47,137 bases of DNA from Moraxella canis (GTDB lineage Bacteria > Pseudomonadota > Gammaproteobacteria > Pseudomonadales > Moraxellaceae): the NCBI RefSeq assembly GCF_002014965.1, contig NZ_MUXT01000014.1:1-47137 (forward strand). Direction: 5' to 3'. The notes below the pieces were generated by a model. The model was not told the DNA's origin. It did no database searches and saw only the letters and a list, made by a program, of their open reading frames with translations. Shown here in pieces: positions 16,191 through 26,124 of the stretch. A program made the position numbers and the translations under genes. Each line of letters begins with the position of its first letter. Positions within the stretch are counted from its first letter, which is position 1.

Positions 16191-18566
16191 TTAAGGCTTA
16201 TTGTTTTCATCCGCTAAGAAGAACCAAGTATCTAGCACCGAATCTGGATTCAAAGATACCGAGTCAATGCCTTGCTCCATCAGCCAATAGGCCAAATCAG
16301 AATGGTCTGACGGACCTTGACCACAGATACCGACATATTTACCAGCTTTATTACAAGCTTGGATCGCTAAGCTTAGCATTTTTTTGACTGCTGGATCACG
16401 CTCATCAAACAAATGAGATACGATGCCTGAATCACGGTCAAGACCAAGCGTCAGCTGAGTTAGGTCATTTGAGCCGATTGAAAATCCATCAAAATATTCT
16501 AAGAATTCGTCAGCCAGTACAGCGTTGGTTGGCAGCTCGCACATCATGATGATTTCAAGACCGTTATCACCGCGCTTTAAGCCATTTTTCTCAAGTAATT
16601 CAATGACTTGTCTTGCTTCTTCAGTGGTGCGCACAAATGGGATCATGATCTTAACATTGGTCAAGCCCATGTCATCACGCACATATTTTAGCGCACGGCA
16701 CTCAAGCTCAAAGCAGTCGCGGAAATTATCCGATACATAACGGCTCGCACCGCGGAAACCAAGCATGGGGTTTTCTTCAGAAGGCTCGTACAGCTTACCG
16801 CCGATCAAGTTGGCATATTCGTTCGATTTAAAGTCACTCATACGCACAATGACAGGCTTATCACGGAATGCCACCGCCAAAGTTGAGATGCCTTCAATCA
16901 ATTTATTGATGTAAAATTCAACAGGAGAATTATAACCCGCCATACGCTCTTGAACAGCTTGTACGGTCTCTTGTGGTAGCGTGTCAATATTTAACAAAGC
17001 TTTAGGGTGCACGCCAATCATGCGGTTAATAATAAACTCAAGTCGAGCCAAGCCCACGCCTTGGTTCGGAATCTGTGCAAAATCAAAAGCACGGTCAGGA
17101 TTGCCCACATTCATCATGATCTTAAAGGCAAGTTCAGGCATGGTGCTGATTGAGTTGCGCTGCACTTCATAATCCAAAAGACCTTCATAGATAAAACCAG
17201 TATCCCCTTCTGCACAAGATACGGTGACTTCTTGACCATCGGTGAGCACTTCGGTGGCATTACCCGAACCGACGATGGCAGGCACGCCCAATTCACGCGC
17301 GATGATCGCTGCGTGGCAGGTACGACCGCCACGGTTTGTGATGATCGCTGAAGCACGCTTCATCACAGGTTCCCAATCAGGATCAGTCATGTCAGAGACC
17401 AAGACGTCACCATCTTGAACCTTGCTCATTTCATTTAAATTGGTGACGATACGCACTTTACCGCTACCGACGCGCTGACCAATCGAGCGCCCTTCCGTCA
17501 GAACTTTGGCACCTTTTGAGTCGATCACATAGCGCTCCATGTGATTTTTGTCTTGGCGAGATTTAACCGTTTCTGGTCGTGCCTGTACGATAAAGATTTC
17601 ACCGCTATCGCCATCTTTTGCCCATTCGATATCCATTGGGCAGCCGTAGTGCTTTTCAATGATCATGGCTTGTTTTGCCAAGCGGGTTAGCTCTTCGCTG
17701 CTCAAAGCAAATTGATTGCGCTCAGCTTTATCGACATCAACGATTTTGGTAGACTTGGTGGTGCTACCTTCATCACCATAAATCATTTTCTTTTGTTTTG
17801 AGCCCAAATTACGGCGTACAACCGCGGGGCGATTTTGTTCGATCAAAACTTTTGACAAGTAAAATTCATCAGGATTGACCGCACCTTGGACGACCATCTC
17901 ACCCAAACCATAGCTTGCTGTAATGAATACCACTTCATTAAAGCCTGACTCGGTATCTAGCGTAAACATCACGCCAGAGGTGCCCGTCTCTGAACGCACC
18001 ATACGCTGAATGCCAGCTGACAGCGCAACGCCTGCATGTTCAAAGCCTTTGTGCACGCGATAAGCGATGGCACGGTCATTATACAATGAAGCAAAGACTT
18101 CCTTAATGGCGATCAGCACATTATCAATACCGCGAATGTTCAAGAAAGTCTCTTGCTGACCTGCAAATGAGGCATCTGGCAAATCTTCAGCAGTTGCCGA
18201 TGAACGTACAGCGACGGCGATATCTTCACCTTTTGACAATTCTGCAAAAGCAGTACGAATTTCATCTTCTAAATCTTTTGGCAGTTCTTGTTCGATGACC
18301 CAACCGCGAATTTTGGCGCCTGTTTGGGTTAATAAATCGACATCATCAACATCCAAACCTTTGAGTTCGGCATTAATCTTATCAAGCAAACCTGTTTCAT
18401 TCAAAAAGCGATTAAATGCCTCTGCCGTGGTCGCAAAACCATTAGGTACATTCACACCCAAGTTACCCAAATGGCTGATCATCTCGCCCAATGAGGCGTT
18501 TTTACCACCGACGATTTCAACGTCATTTTTACCAAGTTGATTAAAGGCAATGACTTGCTTGTTCAT
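16191..18566 (-). CDS. ppsA: Phosphoenolpyruvate synthase (pyruvate, water dikinase)
   Basis: A 791-residue enzyme making PEP, AMP and phosphate from pyruvate, ATP and water, the entry to gluconeogenesis from three-carbon substrates. The N-terminal ATP-grasp part has [20 protein letters not shown]. The central phospho-His domain has [17 protein letters not shown] with the swivelling His near residue 418. The C-terminal PEP/pyruvate barrel has [19 protein letters not shown] and GICGQGPSD with the catalytic Cys. Length equals the E. coli enzyme (792). It is divergent from ppsR, whose product regulates it by phosphorylation, and has a near-consensus promoter. Confidence 0.97.
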   Translation of the reverse strand: MNKQVIAFNQLGKNDVEIVGGKNASLGEMISHLGNLGVNVPNGFATTAEAFNRFLNETGLLDKINAELKGLDVDDVDLLTQTGAKIRGWVIEQELPKDLEDEIRTAFAELSKGEDIAVAVRSSATAEDLPDASFAGQQETFLNIRGIDNVLIAIKEVFASLYNDRAIAYRVHKGFEHAGVALSAGIQRMVRSETGTSGVMFTLDTESGFNEVVFITASYGLGEMVVQGAVNPDEFYLSKVLIEQNRPAVVRRNLGSKQKKMIYGDEGSTTKSTKIVDVDKAERNQFALSSEELTRLAKQAMIIEKHYGCPMDIEWAKDGDSGEIFIVQARPETVKSRQDKNHMERYVIDSKGAKVLTEGRSIGQRVGSGKVRIVTNLNEMSKVQDGDVLVSDMTDPDWEPVMKRASAIITNRGGRTCHAAIIARELGVPAIVGSGNATEVLTDGQEVTVSCAEGDTGFIYEGLLDYEVQRNSISTMPELAFKIMMNVGNPDRAFDFAQIPNQGVGLARLEFIINRMIGVHPKALLNIDTLPQETVQAVQERMAGYNSPVEFYINKLIEGISTLAVAFRDKPVIVRMSDFKSNEYANLIGGKLYEPSEENPMLGFRGASRYVSDNFRDCFELECRALKYVRDDMGLTNVKIMIPFVRTTEEARQVIELLEKNGLKRGDNGLEIIMMCELPTNAVLADEFLEYFDGFSIGSNDLTQLTLGLDRDSGIVSHLFDERDPAVKKMLSLAIQACNKAGKYVGICGQGPSDHSDLAYWLMEQGIDSVSLNPDSVLDTWFFLADENNKP

Positions 18567-18669
18567 AGTTAGCTCCGATTGGTGAACAAAAACTTTGGCA
18601 CAGATGATTCCAATTCCTTTTTTTACTCGTCAAAGAAATGATGCCAAAGGCTTTGAGATATTTTTAGCG

Positions 18670-18698
18670 ATTATAGCGACAAATGTTGCAATTCTCAA
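18670..18698 (-). promoter_or_regulatory. Sigma70-type promoter for ppsA
   Basis: On the minus strand, TTGAGA (18698-18693), exactly 17 bases, then TATAAT (18675-18670). The start near 18663 gives a leader of about 97 bases. Confidence 0.7.
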
Positions 18699-18819
18699 TC
18701 AATTTATCTATTTATTCATAATAAAAATATACCCATAAATTATAAAAATGTAAACCCTAAAAATTCTGCACATCCTCTGGGAAGTTCGCTTGTCCATCGC
18801 GTGCAAAATGGCTTTTTTA

Positions 18820-18828
18820 TGCTATAAT
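18820..18828 (+). promoter_or_regulatory. Extended -10 promoter for ppsR
   Basis: TGCTATAAT at 18820-18828 is an extended -10 box; the -35 region is weak. It lies about 40 bases before ATG 18868. The rest of the 301-base ppsA-ppsR gap (18567-18867) is AT-rich and shows no gene. Confidence 0.55.
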
Positions 18829-18867
18829 GACAAAACACTTGTTTTGGTCAAATAATGAAGCACAGAC

Positions 18868-19734
18868 ATGTACGTCCACACTCCCACACCTGCTCAACAA
18901 GAAAAACAGTCAAACATCCGAAGCGCTTTTTTTATTTCTGATGGCACAGCGATCACCGCCGAAACCCTAGGAAAATCACTGCTAAGTCAGTTTAGCGATG
19001 TGGAATTTGACATTCAGGTCATCCCTTATGTTGATACGCCTTTATTAGCCTGTGAAGCAGTTCAGCGTATTAATAAAGCTTATGAATCCAGTGGTCTGCG
19101 TCCGTTGGTCTTTGACACAATTGTCTCAGATGAGATTCGTGAAATTATTAATGCTGCCGATGCGCACAATTTGGACATCTATGAAGGTTTGATCAATCGT
19201 ATCGCCACCGAAATCAATCATAAGCCCAATCCGCACGCTGGCATGGCGCACAGCAGCGTTGATTCAGATGATTATAAAGCGCGCATTGATGCGGTGCATT
19301 TTGCTTTAGATAATGATGACGGCGCTCGTACCAATCACTATGACGGCGCCGATATTATTTTGATTGGATTATCCCGCTCAGGCAAGACGCCCACTTCTTT
19401 ATATTTGGCGCTTCAATATGGCATCCGTGCCGCCAACTACCCTCTAACCGAAGAAGACTTGGACACCAGTCAGTTGCCAAGAGCTTTAAAGCCATATCAC
19501 CACAAACTTTTTGGTTTAACCATCGACACAGAGCGCCTCGTACGCATCCGTCAAGAGCGCAAAGCTGGTAGCCGCTACGCAAGCTTGGCTCAATGTCAAG
19601 AAGAGCAAAGAGCCATTCAAGCCATTTATAGTAGCCAAAAAATCCCTAATCTGAATGTCTCTGAGATGTCTGTTGAAGAGATTGCCACCCGCATTTTACA
19701 AATTACGGGTCTAAAGCGGCGCATTGGTGTTTAA
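18868..19734 (+). CDS. ppsR: PEP synthase regulatory protein (bifunctional kinase/pyrophosphorylase, DUF299)
   Basis: A 288-residue protein of the DUF299 family, which switches PEP synthase off by ADP-dependent threonine phosphorylation and on by phosphate-dependent dephosphorylation. AFFISDGTAITAETLGKSLLSQF is the family N terminus, and ADIILIGLSRSGKTPTSLYLA holds the P-loop. NYPLTEEDL and FGLTIDTERLVRIRQERKAGSRYAS complete the signature. The head-to-head layout with ppsA is the classic arrangement and makes the target clear. Confidence 0.95.
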   Translation: MYVHTPTPAQQEKQSNIRSAFFISDGTAITAETLGKSLLSQFSDVEFDIQVIPYVDTPLLACEAVQRINKAYESSGLRPLVFDTIVSDEIREIINAADAHNLDIYEGLINRIATEINHKPNPHAGMAHSSVDSDDYKARIDAVHFALDNDDGARTNHYDGADIILIGLSRSGKTPTSLYLALQYGIRAANYPLTEEDLDTSQLPRALKPYHHKLFGLTIDTERLVRIRQERKAGSRYASLAQCQEEQRAIQAIYSSQKIPNLNVSEMSVEEIATRILQITGLKRRIGV

Positions 19735-19765
19735 GAATCATTGATTAATAGTATCGAGCAAAATT

Positions 19766-20131
19766 ATGTCAAAAAAACTTCCGATCATGTTATTGATCAT
19801 CTCAGCTGGCTTAGCAGCATGTCAGACCATGCCGCCAAAACCCGCCCCTTATCAGGCGCCACAGATCGTCACTGCTAATAGTCAAATTCTTGAAGTGCTG
19901 CCACTGCGTACATCTTGTGACTCATCATCACCCATGCAGTGCTTAATGGTCAAGCCTGCAGGCAGTGCTGACAGCGACACTTTTGGCATTGGGTTTAATG
20001 CCATCAAAGGCTTTGAGCCAAAACTGGGCGTTCGCTATAAGATTCGCGTCAGCCAAGAATTTGAAAAGAGCACCAACTCACCGACAGGCACTTGGCAATT
20101 AGAAGAAATTTTATCCCAAACGATCAATTAA
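19766..20131 (+). CDS. DUF4377 domain lipoprotein
   Basis: A 121-residue protein with a lipoprotein signal peptide: a short basic start, a hydrophobic core and lipobox LAAC with Cys 19. After a Pro-rich linker, the mature part resembles the DUF4377 / HslJ-associated domain, with CDSSSPMQCLMVKPAG and FEKSTNSPTGTWQLEEIL. Two Cys in that motif may form a disulfide in the periplasm. Function is unknown. It sits 31 bases after ppsR and 34 before sthA on the same strand, with no terminator visible between them. Confidence 0.75.
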   Translation: MSKKLPIMLLIISAGLAACQTMPPKPAPYQAPQIVTANSQILEVLPLRTSCDSSSPMQCLMVKPAGSADSDTFGIGFNAIKGFEPKLGVRYKIRVSQEFEKSTNSPTGTWQLEEILSQTIN

Positions 20132-20165
20132 AAAGCTCTATTAGAACAATTATTAAGGATTAGTT

Positions 20166-21734
20166 ATGTCAAAAAAACCTAAAACCACCCAAGATGCTGA
20201 CCCAGTTGCTTTACTCGAAGCCCCTACCCAAACAAAAAAATCTCAAACTTTTGAGCATGTTGAGCACGATCACATCCATCCTAGTCTCATCAGCCCCTTA
20301 GATGGTCAGCGCGTCGGTCTAAATCGCCCTCATAAAAACAAAATCAAGCACAATTATGAATACGATGCCATCGTGCTTGGCGCAGGTCCTGCTGGTGAAG
20401 CGGCGGCGATGAAACTTGCCAAATCTGGGCATCGCGTTGCAGTGATTGATCCGCGTGATCAAGTTGGGGGTAATTGCGCGCACGTAGGCACGATCCCAAG
20501 TAAGGCGCTGCGTCAGTCTGTCTTCAATATCATTAACTTTCGCCGCGACCCTTTGTTTAAGCAAACCAAAGACAGTTATCAAGTCCCACTAAGCAAAGTA
20601 TTAAGCCGCGCGCGTGAAGTCATTCGCCATCAGGTCAATACGCACAAGCTGTTTTATGAGCGTAACCAAATTCAAGTCATCCATGGTTGGGGAAGTTTTG
20701 TTGATGCGCACACATTAGAAGTGTACACCAGTGATCACGAACCGACCAAGACCATTACTTTTAATCAGGCGGTGATCGCAGTTGGCTCGCGCCCCTATCG
20801 CCCTGATATTTTGGATTTTAATCATCCGCGTGTCTTTGACTCAGACAAAATTCTACAAATGGACTATGTGGCACGCAAAATCATCATCTATGGCGCTGGC
20901 GTCATTGGCTGTGAGTATGCTTCTATTTTTACAGGCTTGGGCTATGTGGTTGATTTGATTAATAATAAAGAGCAGCTTTTAAGCTACTTAGACGAAGAAA
21001 TCTCCGATGCGCTTAGTCATGACTTTCGACAATTTGGCGTACGCATTCGCAACCACGAAGAAATTGATCACCTTGAGACACACGACGACTGCGTAGTATT
21101 ACATCTAAAAAGCGGTAAAAAAATCAAATCTGATGCCATCTTATGGTGTAATGGTCGCTCGGGCAATACCGACAGCTTAAACCTAGAGGCCGTTGGACTC
21201 ACCGCTAATAGCCGCGGTCAGCTTGAAGTGGACAAAACTTACCGCACCAGCGTACCACATATTTATGCCGTTGGTGATGTGATTGGCTGGCCATCTTTGG
21301 CTTCAGCAGCCTACGATCAAGGGCGTAACGCTGCAGGATTTATGGTGGGTGATGAGGATGCTGAATTTGTCAATAGTGTTCCGACCGGCATTTATACCAT
21401 TCCTGAAATTTCTAGTATCGGTAAGACTGAAGCTGAGCTGACGGCAGAAAAAATTCCTTATGAGGTCGGACAGGCATTCTTTAAGCACTTGGCGCGCTCG
21501 CAGATTATTGGCGAACGCTCAGGCGTTTTAAAGATTCTATTCCACCGCGAGACGCTTGAGCTACTTGGTATTCATTGTTATGGTAACCACGCTTCTGAGA
21601 TCATTCACATCGGTCAGGCAGTGATGAAATGTGGTCATACGCTTGAGTATTTTATTAATACAACTTTCAACTATCCCACAATGGCAGAAGCCTATCGTGT
21701 CGCCGCTCTTAATGGGATGAACCGAATTTTTTAG
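20166..21734 (+). CDS. sthA: Soluble pyridine nucleotide transhydrogenase
   Basis: A 522-residue flavoprotein exchanging hydride between NADPH and NAD+. The FAD site [20 protein letters not shown] starts near residue 67, the NAD(P) site [16 protein letters not shown] follows, and [21 protein letters not shown] is the second FAD motif. [17 protein letters not shown] keeps the TIPSK signature but not the redox Cys pair of lipoamide dehydrogenases, which separates SthA from them. About 65 residues precede the FAD motif, against about 5 in E. coli SthA. They are His-rich, with no alternative ATG. A terminator follows. Confidence 0.92.
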   Translation: MSKKPKTTQDADPVALLEAPTQTKKSQTFEHVEHDHIHPSLISPLDGQRVGLNRPHKNKIKHNYEYDAIVLGAGPAGEAAAMKLAKSGHRVAVIDPRDQVGGNCAHVGTIPSKALRQSVFNIINFRRDPLFKQTKDSYQVPLSKVLSRAREVIRHQVNTHKLFYERNQIQVIHGWGSFVDAHTLEVYTSDHEPTKTITFNQAVIAVGSRPYRPDILDFNHPRVFDSDKILQMDYVARKIIIYGAGVIGCEYASIFTGLGYVVDLINNKEQLLSYLDEEISDALSHDFRQFGVRIRNHEEIDHLETHDDCVVLHLKSGKKIKSDAILWCNGRSGNTDSLNLEAVGLTANSRGQLEVDKTYRTSVPHIYAVGDVIGWPSLASAAYDQGRNAAGFMVGDEDAEFVNSVPTGIYTIPEISSIGKTEAELTAEKIPYEVGQAFFKHLARSQIIGERSGVLKILFHRETLELLGIHCYGNHASEIIHIGQAVMKCGHTLEYFINTTFNYPTMAEAYRVAALNGMNRIF

Positions 21735-21749
21735 CTTACTAATAAAATC

Positions 21750-21784
21750 AAAACAGCCGATGATAATGATCGGCTGTTTTTTTA
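21750..21784 (+). terminator. Rho-independent terminator after sthA
   Basis: AAAACAGCCGAT (21750-21761) pairs perfectly with ATCGGCTGTTTT (21769-21780), followed by more T. Confidence 0.9.
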
Positions 21785-21895
21785 TTGGTGAATTAACATA
21801 AAAATACATTTTATTACCAATTGAAATGGTTGTTGATTTATTATAGAATAAAAATAACAATTTTTTAATAATCTAAACAGCTTAAAGGTAATACC

Positions 21896-22474
21896 ATGGA
21901 GCGTAAAATCCTAGTAGCAGCCCTGCTGACAGGGGCAGCTTTACTGACCGCTTGTGATGATGTTGTCAAAGGCGTCGCCCGCGAAATATTAAAAGATGAA
22001 GCACCTCCCCCACAAACGGCGCAGCAGCCACAAGTGCAAGATCTTCAGCCTGTCATTCCTAATGGTCAGCAGCCTGTGCAGCAATACGATCAGTATGGGC
22101 AGCCAATCATAAATCAGCAGCAGATGCCCATGCAGCCCAATCAGATGCCTCAGACTCCTCAGACTCAAGATCCCAATGCCATGGCACAAGCGGCACCTTT
22201 GCCACCTAAGCCTGCACCAGCGCCACAAGTCAGCGAACGAGTTGTCCGTAAACGCGCCTATGTCCTGACACAGCATGGCAGCAATGTCATGGTTCGTAGT
22301 GCACCAAATCGCAACGCACGCAAAGTTGGCTATTTGTATGACGGCGAAGATATCTGGGTCGTTGGTGAAACAACCAACTGCCAAACCATTAATGGTCTAT
22401 ATGGCTGCTGGGTAAAAGTTGTAGATGCTGCTGGATTAACTGGGTATAGCTTTGGTGCTTATTTGCAGTATTAA
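21896..22474 (+). CDS. Lipoprotein with Q/P-rich linker and SH3-like domain
   Basis: A 192-residue lipoprotein. A signal peptide with lipobox LTAC gives Cys 20. A Gln/Pro-rich low-complexity linker runs from about residue 35 to 110 with repeats such as QPVQQYDQYGQP. A C-terminal bacterial SH3 domain (about 118-192: MVRSAPNRNARKVGYLYDGEDIWVVG...GCWVKV) follows. SH3b domains of this kind often bind peptidoglycan. The linker would let the domain reach from the outer membrane to the wall. Role inferred only. A terminator closes the gene. Confidence 0.8.
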   Translation: MERKILVAALLTGAALLTACDDVVKGVAREILKDEAPPPQTAQQPQVQDLQPVIPNGQQPVQQYDQYGQPIINQQQMPMQPNQMPQTPQTQDPNAMAQAAPLPPKPAPAPQVSERVVRKRAYVLTQHGSNVMVRSAPNRNARKVGYLYDGEDIWVVGETTNCQTINGLYGCWVKVVDAAGLTGYSFGAYLQY

Positions 22475-22478
22475 TTTT

Positions 22479-22507
22479 AAACCCAAGCCTAACATTGCTT
22501 GGGTTTT
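22479..22507 (+). terminator. Rho-independent terminator after the SH3 lipoprotein gene
   Basis: AAACCCAAGC (22479-22488) with GCTTGGGTTT (22497-22506), ten pairs with an 8-base loop. Confidence 0.75.
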
Positions 22508-22520
22508 AGATATTTGAGTC

Positions 22521-23657
22521 ATGATGCCTCCTAAAAGAAGTTATACCCTCAAAAATCCAAAAAAACCCAACCGTCTGAATAAGAAGGGCTGGGTTTTAAT
22601 TGTCTTTGGCTCATTGGGCATGACTGTTTTTGGCTATCAGTTTTATCAGCAAAATCAGACAGCTGAAAACAAAAAGCATATTTTAAGGAGCGCATCTGCA
22701 CAGCCTCAAACGCTTCAGCAGCTCCACACAGTCAGCTCCAATCAAGTCCAGCCAGTGGTTTATACCAATCAGCCAATTGAGACAAACAAATTGACCAAGC
22801 CTTTGGATCCTACGACATCCAAACCAATTCGCCTGCAAGAAGTTCATGGCGTCTTTAATCAAAGCTCAATCAAACTGGTGCCCATTCCAAAAAAATACAC
22901 CTCAAAGCCCGAACAAATTCATCCTGAAGTTTATAACCCATTGATCACTATGATTCAGGCTGCACAAGCTGATAATATTAAGCTTAGCGTCGTCTCGGCA
23001 TTTCGCTCTTATGAAAGACAAAGACAAATTTGGGAGAATAAATGGGGCAAGCATCCGGATAATGACATCAATAAAGCTAAAGATATCTTAAAATGGTCTT
23101 CATTTCCAGGGACAAGTCGCCATCATTGGGGTACCGATGTGGACTTTAATAGCGTCGAGCTGGCTTATTGGAAGTCTAAAGAGGGCTTAAAGGTCTATGA
23201 GTGGCTGCAAAATAATGCGCCTAAATTTGGATTTTGCCAAACCTATGGTGCCGATCGCCAGCATGGGTACAATCCTGAGCCTTGGCATTGGTCATATCTA
23301 CCAGTCGCTAATGGGTATCTCGCCCAAATCAGCAATCCAATGGTTTTGGAGACTGTACTAACCCAAGGCGTCAAGGGTTCTGAAGCAGTTCGCCAGTCAG
23401 GGGATTTAATGACCTATGTGACCAGTATCAATGCCTGCCAAGTCACATATCCACAAGATTCTCAGCAAAATATACAAAATGCTCAATATCTTGCACAAAC
23501 TGATCTGAATCCGCCAGAGCAGTACTCAGATCCAAATCCGCCAGTACTAACCAAGCCACCCTTAGGACCTAAGCCCTACATCTCTTATGAAGGTCATAAG
23601 ATGACGCCTAACACCGAAGGTGACTTTCATAACCCAAAAATTGAGCAAAACAACTAG
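22521..23657 (+). CDS. D-alanyl-D-alanine carboxypeptidase, VanY/M15B family
   Basis: A 378-residue peptidase with an N-terminal membrane anchor (about residues 24-42). The M15B zinc site is seen in GTSRHHWGTDVDF (SxHxxGxxxD) and EPWHWSYLP (the second His), preceded by SVVSAFRSYERQRQIW. It would trim D-Ala from peptidoglycan stem peptides in the periplasm. The last 60 residues are Pro/Asn/Gln-rich and not part of the catalytic domain. ATG 22521 and 22524 are both possible, with GAG just upstream. Its TAG stop lies in a CTAG shared with the convergent bestrophin gene. Confidence 0.9.
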   Translation: MMPPKRSYTLKNPKKPNRLNKKGWVLIVFGSLGMTVFGYQFYQQNQTAENKKHILRSASAQPQTLQQLHTVSSNQVQPVVYTNQPIETNKLTKPLDPTTSKPIRLQEVHGVFNQSSIKLVPIPKKYTSKPEQIHPEVYNPLITMIQAAQADNIKLSVVSAFRSYERQRQIWENKWGKHPDNDINKAKDILKWSSFPGTSRHHWGTDVDFNSVELAYWKSKEGLKVYEWLQNNAPKFGFCQTYGADRQHGYNPEPWHWSYLPVANGYLAQISNPMVLETVLTQGVKGSEAVRQSGDLMTYVTSINACQVTYPQDSQQNIQNAQYLAQTDLNPPEQYSDPNPPVLTKPPLGPKPYISYEGHKMTPNTEGDFHNPKIEQNN

Positions 23658-24565
23658 CTCATATTAAAGTTTTTATCAATCTCCCATGGCTTAGGCAGTG
23701 GTTTATCCATCAGCATTAAGGTTTCACGCTCGATCATTCTTACCATCGTATCGAGCGCCAAATCATGATGGTCAGAACCAAAAGGTTCTTCTAATTGCCT
23801 TGCCAGCTCATCTAGCCCAAGCAATAAATAAGAAATAAACCCGACCAATAAAGGCGTCCAAAAACCCATCGCGGATTGTAAACCAAAAGGCAGCGCCCAA
23901 CAAAAACAATAAACCGCCCGATGCAGTAGCGCCGAATAAGGAAATGGCAACGGTGTGCCATGAATGCGATCACAGCCTGCTTGAATATTACCCATCTCAA
24001 TCACGTGTTTTTGGATGGTCATATAGATGATGTCGCTGATTTGACCCTGTTGAACCGATTGGATCAATTGCTTTTGCATCGCCTCCAAAACTCGCTGCGG
24101 CGCATTGATCTGCTGATCAAGCCAATCCAAATAATGATCATCAATATTGGTGTAGCCAAACTGTGATCGCTCGATATTTTGCCCACGCAACCGATCACGA
24201 AGCGTCGCCACAAACAGCAGCATCTGATACAGTAGCGATTCACGCTCACTCTGTGCCAAAAAGTGGCTATCACGGCTTAGATGGCGCGTATTAGCCACCA
24301 AAGCACCCCACAGCTTACGACCTTCCCACCATCGATCATAGCAGGCATTATTACGAAATCCCAAAAATATGGAGATAATAACACCAAACATCGTAAAACC
24401 AACTGCAGGCACGGTAGCGACATAATACCACTGAAATTGCGCCAAAAAGCCAGCGATCAAAGACAGCACCATGATGCCCAGTATTGTTGGCAGCACTTTG
24501 GGTAGAACCGTGCCACGCCACACAAATAGCAGCTTTAGACTGTTTGATTTATCTCGGACGATCAC
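23654..24565 (-). CDS. Bestrophin-family anion channel (YneE-like)
   Basis: A 303-residue membrane protein of the bestrophin / RFP-TM family. It opens with IVRDKSNSLKLLFVWRGTVLPKVLP; FGVIISIFLGFRNNACYDRWWEGRKLWGALVANTRHL is the most conserved stretch; four transmembrane segments can be placed. Prokaryotic members form pentameric ion channels. The last codon overlaps the stop of the convergent carboxypeptidase gene by four bases (CTAG). No link to the neighbours is evident. Confidence 0.9.
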   Translation of the reverse strand: MIVRDKSNSLKLLFVWRGTVLPKVLPTILGIMVLSLIAGFLAQFQWYYVATVPAVGFTMFGVIISIFLGFRNNACYDRWWEGRKLWGALVANTRHLSRDSHFLAQSERESLLYQMLLFVATLRDRLRGQNIERSQFGYTNIDDHYLDWLDQQINAPQRVLEAMQKQLIQSVQQGQISDIIYMTIQKHVIEMGNIQAGCDRIHGTPLPFPYSALLHRAVYCFCWALPFGLQSAMGFWTPLLVGFISYLLLGLDELARQLEEPFGSDHHDLALDTMVRMIERETLMLMDKPLPKPWEIDKNFNMS

Positions 24566-24645
24566 AGCGCTCTCCTGATTTGAATATGGGATAATCTGGT
24601 CAAGCAGGACAATTTACCATTGCGCATCTTGTGCCATTTACCCTT

Positions 24646-25890
24646 TTAAGGCTTAATCACGCGAGGATTTGAGTTACCCCAAATGGTATAAAGATCCGCC
24701 AACAAAGCATCATTAATGTCTTCAATTTCACCTTGGCTGATTTGCGCCGTGCCTTGGCGACCGTAGATCACCACCTCATCACCGATATTAACAGCTTGCC
24801 TAGCGATAATATCTGTCACATCCACCATCGTCGTATTCATCGATACCTTGCCCAATACTGGCGCGCGCATACCGCCAATCAGTACCACGCCTTTATTAGT
24901 GAATGCACGCCGATATCCATCTGAATAACCAAAAGGCAGATTCGCCAAATAGGAGTCGCGCTGCAAGGTATGCGTGCCATCATAGCCCACTGTTGAGCCT
25001 TTTGGATAAAATTGCACGCCTGCCACCTTGGTCTTAAAGCTCATGATCGGCTGATACGCAGGCTTAGCATCAATCGTGTCACCATAAATCAGCCCGCCTG
25101 GACGAACCATATCCAAATGACTTTCGGGTACAGTGATGGTCGCAAAGGAATTGGCAGTGTGTAACGTCAACTGGCTACGATCCAGTTTTGCTTCATTTAT
25201 CAGCCAAGCGCTTTGCTCATTAAATCGAGCCAAACGCTCACGCACAAAGTCCTCTTCTTCAAAAGCATAATGCGTCATAATACCTGTCAGTTTCAGCGCT
25301 GATAACTTCGTAATGGCAAGCGCATCGGCTTTGCCTTGGGAGTTTTGGACATCCAGACCATTTCTATCCATGCCGCCACTGTTAAGCGATAAATGCACAT
25401 TAAGCTGTTTACCATTTGCTGCAGCGAGCTCATTTAGCGCTTGGGCATGAGCTAGACTACCTGTAAGCTCAGTGACATCATATCCCAATGCGTTCTTAAC
25501 CTCATCTGTGCTTGCCAAGCGCACACGCATAATCACTCCCTGATAGCCATGTGCACGCGCAATTTTGGCCTCTTCGTTGCTTGCGATGCCAATACAAGGA
25601 ACGTTTAGCTTAATGATACTTGGCATCAACAAATCAATGCCATTACCATATGCATCCGCCTTCATGATGGCGCAAATTTTGGTTGAATCGGATAAATTGT
25701 GCTGTAAGCGCGTGATATTATTTTCAAACGCTTTGACATCGATTTCAAGCCAAGCATTAGCTTTGGCGTGATTGGCATAACGATAATCTTGATGCGCCTG
25801 CAAAATCGGTGCAGCTTGTGCGATACTGACGGCATTTAGCCCAAATAAAGCAGTGACTATGGCAAGTTTTAATGAAGAATATTTCATCAC
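24646..25890 (-). CDS. bsr: Periplasmic broad-specificity amino-acid racemase (alanine racemase family)
   Basis: A 414-residue fold-type III PLP racemase with a cleavable signal peptide ending near AQA at residue 26, so it acts in the periplasm. CAIMKADAYGNGID carries the PLP Lys, and TVGYDGTHTLQ the second catalytic Tyr. HLSLNSGGMDRNGLDV is characteristic of the broad-specificity (Bsr) group in Pseudomonas and Vibrio. Cytoplasmic Alr enzymes lack the signal and are shorter (about 360). It would make non-canonical D-amino acids that can alter the cell wall. It lies after the tRNA operon, same strand, separated by a terminator. The exact substrate range is not predictable. Confidence 0.85.
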   Translation of the reverse strand: MMKYSSLKLAIVTALFGLNAVSIAQAAPILQAHQDYRYANHAKANAWLEIDVKAFENNITRLQHNLSDSTKICAIMKADAYGNGIDLLMPSIIKLNVPCIGIASNEEAKIARAHGYQGVIMRVRLASTDEVKNALGYDVTELTGSLAHAQALNELAAANGKQLNVHLSLNSGGMDRNGLDVQNSQGKADALAITKLSALKLTGIMTHYAFEEEDFVRERLARFNEQSAWLINEAKLDRSQLTLHTANSFATITVPESHLDMVRPGGLIYGDTIDAKPAYQPIMSFKTKVAGVQFYPKGSTVGYDGTHTLQRDSYLANLPFGYSDGYRRAFTNKGVVLIGGMRAPVLGKVSMNTTMVDVTDIIARQAVNIGDEVVIYGRQGTAQISQGEIEDINDALLADLYTIWGNSNPRVIKP

Positions 25891-26006
25891 AATTTCATCC
25901 TTAAATCATTCAAATCATAAGACATTCATGCAAAATAGATGCTGTGTTATTTTAAACAAAAATTCATACATCGCAAGCAGTTTTGATATTTTTATTGATA
26001 ACACAA

Positions 26007-26037
26007 AAAATCCCAAGCCATAAAGACTTGGGATTTT
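26007..26037 (-). terminator. Rho-independent terminator of the tRNA operon
   Basis: AAAATCCCAAG (26007-26017) pairs with CTTGGGATTTT (26027-26037). On the minus strand it is followed by a T run, 7 bases after the tRNA-Asp 3' end. Confidence 0.85.
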
Positions 26038-26043
26038 GAGATA

Positions 26044-26120
26044 TGGCGCAGCGGACGGGGCTCGAACCCGCGACCCCCGGCGTGACAGGCCGGTATTCTA
26101 ACCAACTGAACTACCGCTGC
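26044..26120 (-). tRNA. tRNA-Asp (GTC)
   Basis: A 77-nt cloverleaf with acceptor GCAGCGG/CCGCTGC, discriminator G and encoded CCA. The anticodon stem-loop GGCCTGTCACGCC gives anticodon GTC, and the T arm contains GGTTCGAGCC. It is separated by only four bases from tRNA-Val upstream and so is cut from the same transcript. Confidence 0.97.
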
Positions 26121-26124
26121 AATA

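Noticed and set aside
20166..21734. Dihydrolipoamide dehydrogenase or mercuric reductase
   Set aside because: The redox Cys pair (CxxxxC) is missing; [11 protein letters not shown] is the transhydrogenase form.
22000..22240. Q/P-rich segment as a DNA repeat array or CRISPR-like repeat
   Set aside because: The repeats are irregular CAG/CCT-type codons inside an open frame; it is a protein linker.
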